DNA of 64,000 bases from Sandaracinaceae bacterium (GTDB lineage Bacteria; Myxococcota_A; Polyangia; Polyangiales; Sandaracinaceae), in NCBI GenBank assembly GCA_020633195.1, contig JACKEC010000014.1:682001-746000 (forward strand), written 5' to 3'. The notes under the pieces are model-generated. The model saw nothing but the letters and a program-made list of their open reading frames with translations. It was not told the DNA's origin and made no database searches. The stretch's first letter is position 1. Every line of letters starts with the position of its first letter. Both the position numbers and the translations under genes were made by a program. This document shows, piece after piece, positions 59,502 through 64,000 of this stretch.

Positions 59502-60437
59502 TTGCTCGACTGGCTGCGTGGGGGGCGGGCGTCGAAGCCGGCGACGAGCGCGGACGACGACGAGCTCTTCGACGACGAGTTCCAGCGCCGCCTCGACGTG
59601 CTCGCGCTCGTGTCGCGGCGGCTCGTCGCGGGGCGCACCCGCGCGGAGCGTCGGTCGCGCAAGACGGGCAGCGGGATCGAGTTCGCGGACCACCGTCAGT
59701 ACGCCCCCGGCGACGACTTCCGCCACCTCGACTGGAACCTCTACGCGCGGACCGGCCGGCTCCTGCTCCGCCTCTACGAGGAGGAGGAGGACCTCAGCGT
59801 CTACATCCTCGTGGACGTCTCGCGGTCGATGTCGTTCGGCGCCCCGGACACCAAGCTGCGCTACGCGAAGAAGCTCGCCGCCGCGCTCAGCTACATCGCG
59901 CTCGCCAACCTCGACCGCGTGTCCATCGTCACCTTCAGCGACGAGGTCAGCCAGCGGCTCGCGCCGACGCGGGGCAAGAACACCATCTTCAAGGTGTTCC
60001 GGTTCCTGCGCGGCCTCAAGGCCGACGGGCGCACGGGCACCGCCGACGCGATGAAGACCTTCGTGGCGCAGAACCGCCGCCGGGGCGTCGCGATCCTCAT
60101 CAGCGACCTCTACGACCCCGAGGGCTTCGAGGGGGGCATCAACACGCTCCGCTACCACAAGTTCGAGCCCTACGTGATCCAGGTCTACGCCCCCGAGGAG
60201 GTCCGTCCGCCGCTCCACGGCGACGTCCGCCTCATCGACAACGAGACGGGCGAGGCGCGCGAGGTGACGATCACGCCGCGCGTGCTCGAGCGCTACGCCC
60301 AGGCCCACGCGGCGTACCGGGCGCGCATCGACGACTTCTGCACGCAGAAGCACGTGCCCCACCACGCCGTCTCGACCGAGCTGCCGTTCGACCAGGCCAT
60401 CCTCGACATCCTCCGCCGCGGCGGGCTGGTGACGTGA
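59502..60437 (+). CDS. DUF58 domain protein (VWA-like)
   Basis: 311 residues from a TTG start with AAGGAGA 9 nt upstream, directly after the MoxR stop. The DUF58 signature includes EFADHRQYAPGDDFRHLDWN (~60-79) and LLRLYEEEEDLSVYILVDVS. The metal-ion-dependent adhesion site is DVSRSMS (~105-111). The C-terminal half follows a VWA fold (VSIVTFSDEV, GTADAMKTFV, VAILISDLYDPEGFEGG). It acts with MoxR, probably as its substrate or adaptor. Cytoplasmic, no signal peptide. The VWA-TM gene begins 7 nt later. Confidence 0.92.
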   Translation: MLDWLRGGRASKPATSADDDELFDDEFQRRLDVLALVSRRLVAGRTRAERRSRKTGSGIEFADHRQYAPGDDFRHLDWNLYARTGRLLLRLYEEEEDLSVYILVDVSRSMSFGAPDTKLRYAKKLAAALSYIALANLDRVSIVTFSDEVSQRLAPTRGKNTIFKVFRFLRGLKADGRTGTADAMKTFVAQNRRRGVAILISDLYDPEGFEGGINTLRYHKFEPYVIQVYAPEEVRPPLHGDVRLIDNETGEAREVTITPRVLERYAQAHAAYRARIDDFCTQKHVPHHAVSTELPFDQAILDILRRGGLVT

Positions 60438-60444
60438 GCGCGCC

Positions 60445-62325
60445 GTGGAGCTGACGGGGCTGAGCCTCACCGAGGTGCTCACGGTGCTCGGCGGCTTCGC
60501 GGCCGCGGTGACCGTGCTCTACCTGCTCAAGCTCCGGCGACGGCAGGTCGAGGTCCCGTTCGTCCACCTGTGGCAGCAGGTGCTCGCGGAGAAGCAGAGC
60601 ACGCGCCTCTTCTCGGCGCTCAAGCGCATCCTCTCGTGGCTCCTCGCGCTCGCCGCGGTCGCGGGGCTCGCCGGCGCGATGGGCGACCCTCGCCACGAGG
60701 GCGCGAGCGCCGACGGGCGGACCACCGTCGTGCTCGTCGACACCTCCGCGTCGATGCAGGCGACCGACGTGAGCCCCGACCGCCTCGGCCGCGCGCGCGA
60801 GGAGGTGACGCGCCTCGTCGAGGGGCTCGCGGGTGACGACCGGATGCTCATCGCGAGCATGGACGCGACGACGGTCCCCCTCGGCCCGCTCACCGGCGAG
60901 GCGCGCGTCCTCACCGACGCGCTCGACCGGCTCGCGCCCACCGACGTCGCCGCCGACCTCGGCCGCGGCCTCCGCTTCGCGCACGACGTCTTGCGGGGGG
61001 AGCCGCGGCCGCGCGTGATCCTGGTGAGCGACGGCGCCCTCCCCGATCCGGGCAGCGCCGGCGCGCGGCTGCGCGAGGCGGGCGTCGAGGTCGACTGGAT
61101 CCCGATCGGCGTCGGCGGGCCCAACGTCGCCATCACGGCCTTCAGCGTGCGCCGCTACCCGCTCGACGTGAGCCGCAGCGAGGTCCTCACCGAGCTGTGG
61201 AACCCGGGCGAGGACGAGGCCTCGATCGAGCTGTCGCTCCTCGGCGACGGCGAGGTCATCGACGTGCAGCGCCTCCGCATCGGCGCGGGCGAGCGCCTGC
61301 GGCGCTTCTTCACGGACGTGAGCGGCGCCGACCAGACCCTCGAGGCGCGCGTGCGGATCGAGGGCGACGTCCCGGACGCGCAGCCCGCCGACGACCGCGC
61401 CTACGCGCGGCTCCCCGAGCGCCGCCGCGCGCGCGTGCAGGCGGTGACCGCGGGCAACCTCTACCTCTCGGCGGCGCTCCTCCTCGACGAGTACCTCGAC
61501 GTCGTCGAGGTGACGCCCGCCGACTACCCCGCCGAGGGTCGCTTCGACGTCACCATCTTCGACGGCTGGGTGCCGGCGACGCCGCCCGACACGCCGGTGA
61601 TCTACCTCGACCCGCGCCCGCCCGAGGGCACGACGGGGCCGTTCGTGATCACCGGCGCCCTCGAGCGGCCGTTCTTCGATCGGCTCGAGCGGGACCACCC
61701 CATCCTCGCGTTCACCGCGCTCGGGGACGTGAACGTCGCCGAGTCCCTCGCGGTGGAGCTCCACGAGGGTGACCGCGCGATCGCCTCCGACGGGCGCGGC
61801 CCGCTCATCGTCGTCGGGTCGCGCAACGACCACCGGATGGTCGCGATCCTCTTCGACGTGCGCCGGAGCGACCTCCCGCTGCGCGTCGCGTGGCCGCTGC
61901 TCCTGCTCAACTCGATCGACTACTTCACGATGCAGGACGCGCGCTACCTCTCGAGCGTCGAGACGGGCGAGCCCTGGCACCTCGCGGTGCCCACCGGCAC
62001 CGAGGAGGCCACCCTCGTGGCGCCCGACGGGAGCGAGCACCCGGTCCCCGTGGTCGACGGGCGCGCGGTCGCGTCGGGGCTCCGCGCCGGCTTCTATCAC
62101 CTGCGGACGGGAGACACCGAGGAGGTGTTCGCCGCCAACCTCGGGCCGAGCGACGAGGCGATCCTCACGCCCGCCGAGGTGCTCGAGATCGGCGGCGCGC
62201 CGGCCGAGGCGCCCGAGCGGGGCACGCCGGGCGTGCGCACCGAGATCTGGATGCTGATGGTGCTCGCGGTCCTCGCGCTGCTCCTCGTCGAGTGGTTCAC
62301 CTACCACCGGAGGCTGACGGTATGA
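60445..62325 (+). CDS. BatA-like membrane protein with VWA domain
   Basis: 626 residues from a GTG start. N-terminal double membrane segment (~13-28 and ~58-78, the BatA/aerotolerance N-terminal region with LKLRRRQVEVPFVHLW between). VWA domain at ~90-225 with MIDAS LVDTSASMQATD and the later VILVSDGALPDPGS. A long beta-rich part follows (~230-590) with adhesion-type strands, and a last membrane helix lies at ~597-616 (IWMLMVLAVLALLLVEWF). It matches Bat-type proteins that sit with MoxR. Its TGA overlaps the ATG of the next gene (ATGA), so translation is coupled. Confidence 0.9.
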   Translation: MELTGLSLTEVLTVLGGFAAAVTVLYLLKLRRRQVEVPFVHLWQQVLAEKQSTRLFSALKRILSWLLALAAVAGLAGAMGDPRHEGASADGRTTVVLVDTSASMQATDVSPDRLGRAREEVTRLVEGLAGDDRMLIASMDATTVPLGPLTGEARVLTDALDRLAPTDVAADLGRGLRFAHDVLRGEPRPRVILVSDGALPDPGSAGARLREAGVEVDWIPIGVGGPNVAITAFSVRRYPLDVSRSEVLTELWNPGEDEASIELSLLGDGEVIDVQRLRIGAGERLRRFFTDVSGADQTLEARVRIEGDVPDAQPADDRAYARLPERRRARVQAVTAGNLYLSAALLLDEYLDVVEVTPADYPAEGRFDVTIFDGWVPATPPDTPVIYLDPRPPEGTTGPFVITGALERPFFDRLERDHPILAFTALGDVNVAESLAVELHEGDRAIASDGRGPLIVVGSRNDHRMVAILFDVRRSDLPLRVAWPLLLLNSIDYFTMQDARYLSSVETGEPWHLAVPTGTEEATLVAPDGSEHPVPVVDGRAVASGLRAGFYHLRTGDTEEVFAANLGPSDEAILTPAEVLEIGGAPAEAPERGTPGVRTEIWMLMVLAVLALLLVEWFTYHRRLTV

Positions 62326-64000
62326 GGCGGCGCGCGCTCTGGCTCGCGCTCGCGGTCGGCGCGGGGGTCGCGCTCGGGCTGGCCGCGGTCCGCTACGCGA
62401 CCGGCGCCCCGACCTTCGAGTACGGGGGCGAGACCTACGAGCTCCTCGCGCCCGCGGCGGTCGGCCTCGTCGGCGTCACGCCGCTCCTGTTCTTCGCGCT
62501 GTCGCTGTCGCTCGCGGATCTCCCGCTCGCGCAGCGCTGGCTCGGCGCGCTCCTGCGCGCGCTCTTGATCGCGTGCCTCGCGCTCGCGCTCGCCCGGCTC
62601 GCCCGGTCGACCGACGTCACGCGGATCGCGACGGTGTTCCTCGTCGACGTCTCGGAGTCGGTGACGGACGCGTCGCTCGAACAGGCGCGCGCGCGCGTGC
62701 AGGAGGCGTGGGAGGCGCGCGGCGAGGACACGGTCCGCCTGGTCACCTTCGCGAGCGACGCGCACGTGGTCGCGATCGACGACGAGGAGGGCGTCCCGGC
62801 GCTGACGCGGCACGAGGGCGACGGAGGCGCGGGCACCGATCCGTCGGCCGCGCTCCAGCTCGCGTACGGGCTCTTCCCGCCGGGGCACCTGCGCCGCGCG
62901 GTCGTGCTCTCGGACGGAGGCCAGACGCGCGGTGACCTCCTCGCCGAGGCGGCGCGCGCCGCCGAGATGGGCGTGCGCCTCTACGCCGCGCCCTACGCCG
63001 AGGGCGCGCCGCCCGAGGTCGCCGTCACGGACCTGTCGCTGCCCGAGCGCATCGACGTCGGCCAGCCCTTCCCCGTCCGCGCGCACGTCTACTCGACGAC
63101 CGCGACGACCGCGCGCGTGCGCCTCTATCAAGGCGACACGCTCAACGGGCTCGACGCGGTGCGCGACGTGGAGCTGGCGCCGGGCGACAACCTCGTCGAG
63201 ATGCGCTCCGTCGTGCGGGTCGCCGGACCCGTGACCTACGCGCTCCAGGCCGAGCCCTCGGGCGAGGACCGCTTCGCCGACAACGATCGCTTCTCGACCA
63301 CCGTCGTGGTGCCCGGTCGCCCGACCGTCCTCTACGTCGAGGGCACGCCCGGCCGCGCGACCTACCTCGCCGCCGCGCTCGGCGCCGGCGACTACGAGGT
63401 CGACGTCCGCAGCCCGCGCGCGATCCCGACGTCGCTCTCAGAGCTCGAGCGCTTCGACTTCTTCATCCTCAGCGACGTGCCCGCCGATCAGGTGAGCCTC
63501 ACGCAGCAGGACGTCATCGAGCGCTACGTCCGTGACCTCGGCGGCGGGTTCCTCATGGCGGGCGGCGAGAGCAGCTTCGGGCTCGGCGGATGGCAGGGCA
63601 CGCGCATCGAGCGGATGCTCCCCGTGCACATGGACTCCGAGCGGAGGCGCGATCAGCCCTCGCTCGCGATCGCGCTCGTCATCGACAAGAGCGGCTCGAT
63701 GAACGGCGAGAGCATGGAGCTCGCGAAGGAGGCGGCCATCGCCACCGCCGAGATGCTCTCGCCCGACGACTACATCAGCGTGGTCGGCTTCGACTCGCAG
63801 CCGACCCGCGTCGTGCGGATGCAGAGCGCGCGCAACCGGCTCGGGATCGTGCGCGACATCGGCCGCCTCACCGCGCGCGGCGGCACCGCGATCTTCCCCG
63901 CGCTCGACATGGCCTACCAGGACCTCGTGGTGACGCGCGCGCGCATCAAGCACGTCATCTTGCTCACCGACGGACAGACCCAGGAGTCCGGTCTGCCCGA
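62322..64000 (+). CDS. Membrane VWA protein with class I glutamine-amidotransferase-like region (3' partial)
   Basis: The frame opens at ATG 62322 (ATGA overlap) and is still open at the window end (559 codons seen), so it is truncated on the right. Membrane helices lie at ~5-25, ~44-64 and ~72-91. A first VWA-like part has VFLVDVSESV (~104-113), followed by HLRRAVVLSDGGQTRGD. A beta-rich domain (~230-330) has the CARDB-like pattern LSLPERIDVGQPFPVRAHV. A GATase1-like segment has DLGGGFLMAGGESSFGLGG (~404-422). A second VWA part begins with ALVIDKSGSMNGESM (~450-464) and HVILLTDGQTQESG at the edge. Such long VWA proteins close many MoxR clusters. The C-terminal part and any further genes are beyond the window. 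Confidence 0.88.
   Translation, partial: MRRRALWLALAVGAGVALGLAAVRYATGAPTFEYGGETYELLAPAAVGLVGVTPLLFFALSLSLADLPLAQRWLGALLRALLIACLALALARLARSTDVTRIATVFLVDVSESVTDASLEQARARVQEAWEARGEDTVRLVTFASDAHVVAIDDEEGVPALTRHEGDGGAGTDPSAALQLAYGLFPPGHLRRAVVLSDGGQTRGDLLAEAARAAEMGVRLYAAPYAEGAPPEVAVTDLSLPERIDVGQPFPVRAHVYSTTATTARVRLYQGDTLNGLDAVRDVELAPGDNLVEMRSVVRVAGPVTYALQAEPSGEDRFADNDRFSTTVVVPGRPTVLYVEGTPGRATYLAAALGAGDYEVDVRSPRAIPTSLSELERFDFFILSDVPADQVSLTQQDVIERYVRDLGGGFLMAGGESSFGLGGWQGTRIERMLPVHMDSERRRDQPSLAIALVIDKSGSMNGESMELAKEAAIATAEMLSPDDYISVVGFDSQPTRVVRMQSARNRLGIVRDIGRLTARGGTAIFPALDMAYQDLVVTRARIKHVILLTDGQTQESGLP

Overview
The window is a stretch of very GC-rich chromosome (most third codon positions are G or C). 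Its gene content fits a myxobacterium (Myxococcota, probably a Polyangiales/Sandaracinus-like lineage). The signs are many lipoproteins with Asp/Gly-rich or Cys-rich repeats (a 13-repeat CGDG...ECDDGN protein, FG-GAP and knottin-like Cys repeats), an anti-sigma/FecR/AgmX-PglI fusion, AAA-TPR and HD-GYP regulators, and a ceramide-glucosyltransferase-like enzyme. The taxonomic call is inference. No rRNA, tRNA, insertion sequence, prophage, CRISPR array or integrase was seen. The whole window reads as ordinary vertically inherited backbone with lineage-specific surface proteins.

Layout. 1-3030: a HEAT-repeat protein and a lipoprotein, then a terminator. 3250-8694 (minus): a four-gene ABC/GldF/GldG/DUF4340 operon whose genes overlap by ATGA. 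8862-10947: an ECF-type sigma factor with a coupled anti-sigma/FecR protein. 11005-14950: a polysaccharide deacetylase and a zinc-ribbon AAA-TPR protein. 14967-18302: the 13-repeat lipoprotein, divergent from an octaheme cytochrome c. 18407-23265: trmB, a response regulator, valS and ogt. 23264-30631: small lipoprotein, glycosyltransferase, FG-GAP lipoprotein, FGE-like protein and knottin-like lipoprotein. 30680-37290: hydrolase, polA, ffh and a CBM9-like lipoprotein. 37303-42831: YqgE, a GT-C-like membrane protein, a PgpH-like HD phosphohydrolase and an acyl-CoA dehydrogenase. 42872-50581: Cys-rich lipoprotein, RR-GAF-HD-GYP protein, CPBP protease, metalloprotease lipoprotein, deoxynucleoside kinase, FHA-GGDEF protein and PP2C phosphatase. 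50636-55179: zinc-ribbon membrane protein, TylF-like methyltransferase, LysM transglycosylase and SMI1/KNR4 protein. 55181-64000: moeA followed by a MoxR-DUF58-VWA-VWA membrane cluster that runs off the end.

How genes work together. Tight coupling (ATGA or GTGA overlaps, or 0-2 nt gaps) ties together the ABC/GldG/DUF4340 module, sigma with anti-sigma, HD phosphohydrolase with acyl-CoA dehydrogenase, and the MoxR cluster. Three proteins point to cyclic-dinucleotide signalling: a PgpH-like c-di-AMP phosphodiesterase, an HD-GYP c-di-GMP phosphodiesterase and an FHA-GGDEF cyclase.

No wholly new system is evident. The most unusual items are five tandem DUF4340-like modules in one protein, eleven knottin-like Cys modules in one lipoprotein, the octaheme-HEAT cytochrome, a Pol I with Tyr in the O-helix and a degenerate proofreading site, the Gln-rich coiled-coil partner of MoxR, and a structured repeat around a terminator at 43.86-44.04 kb.
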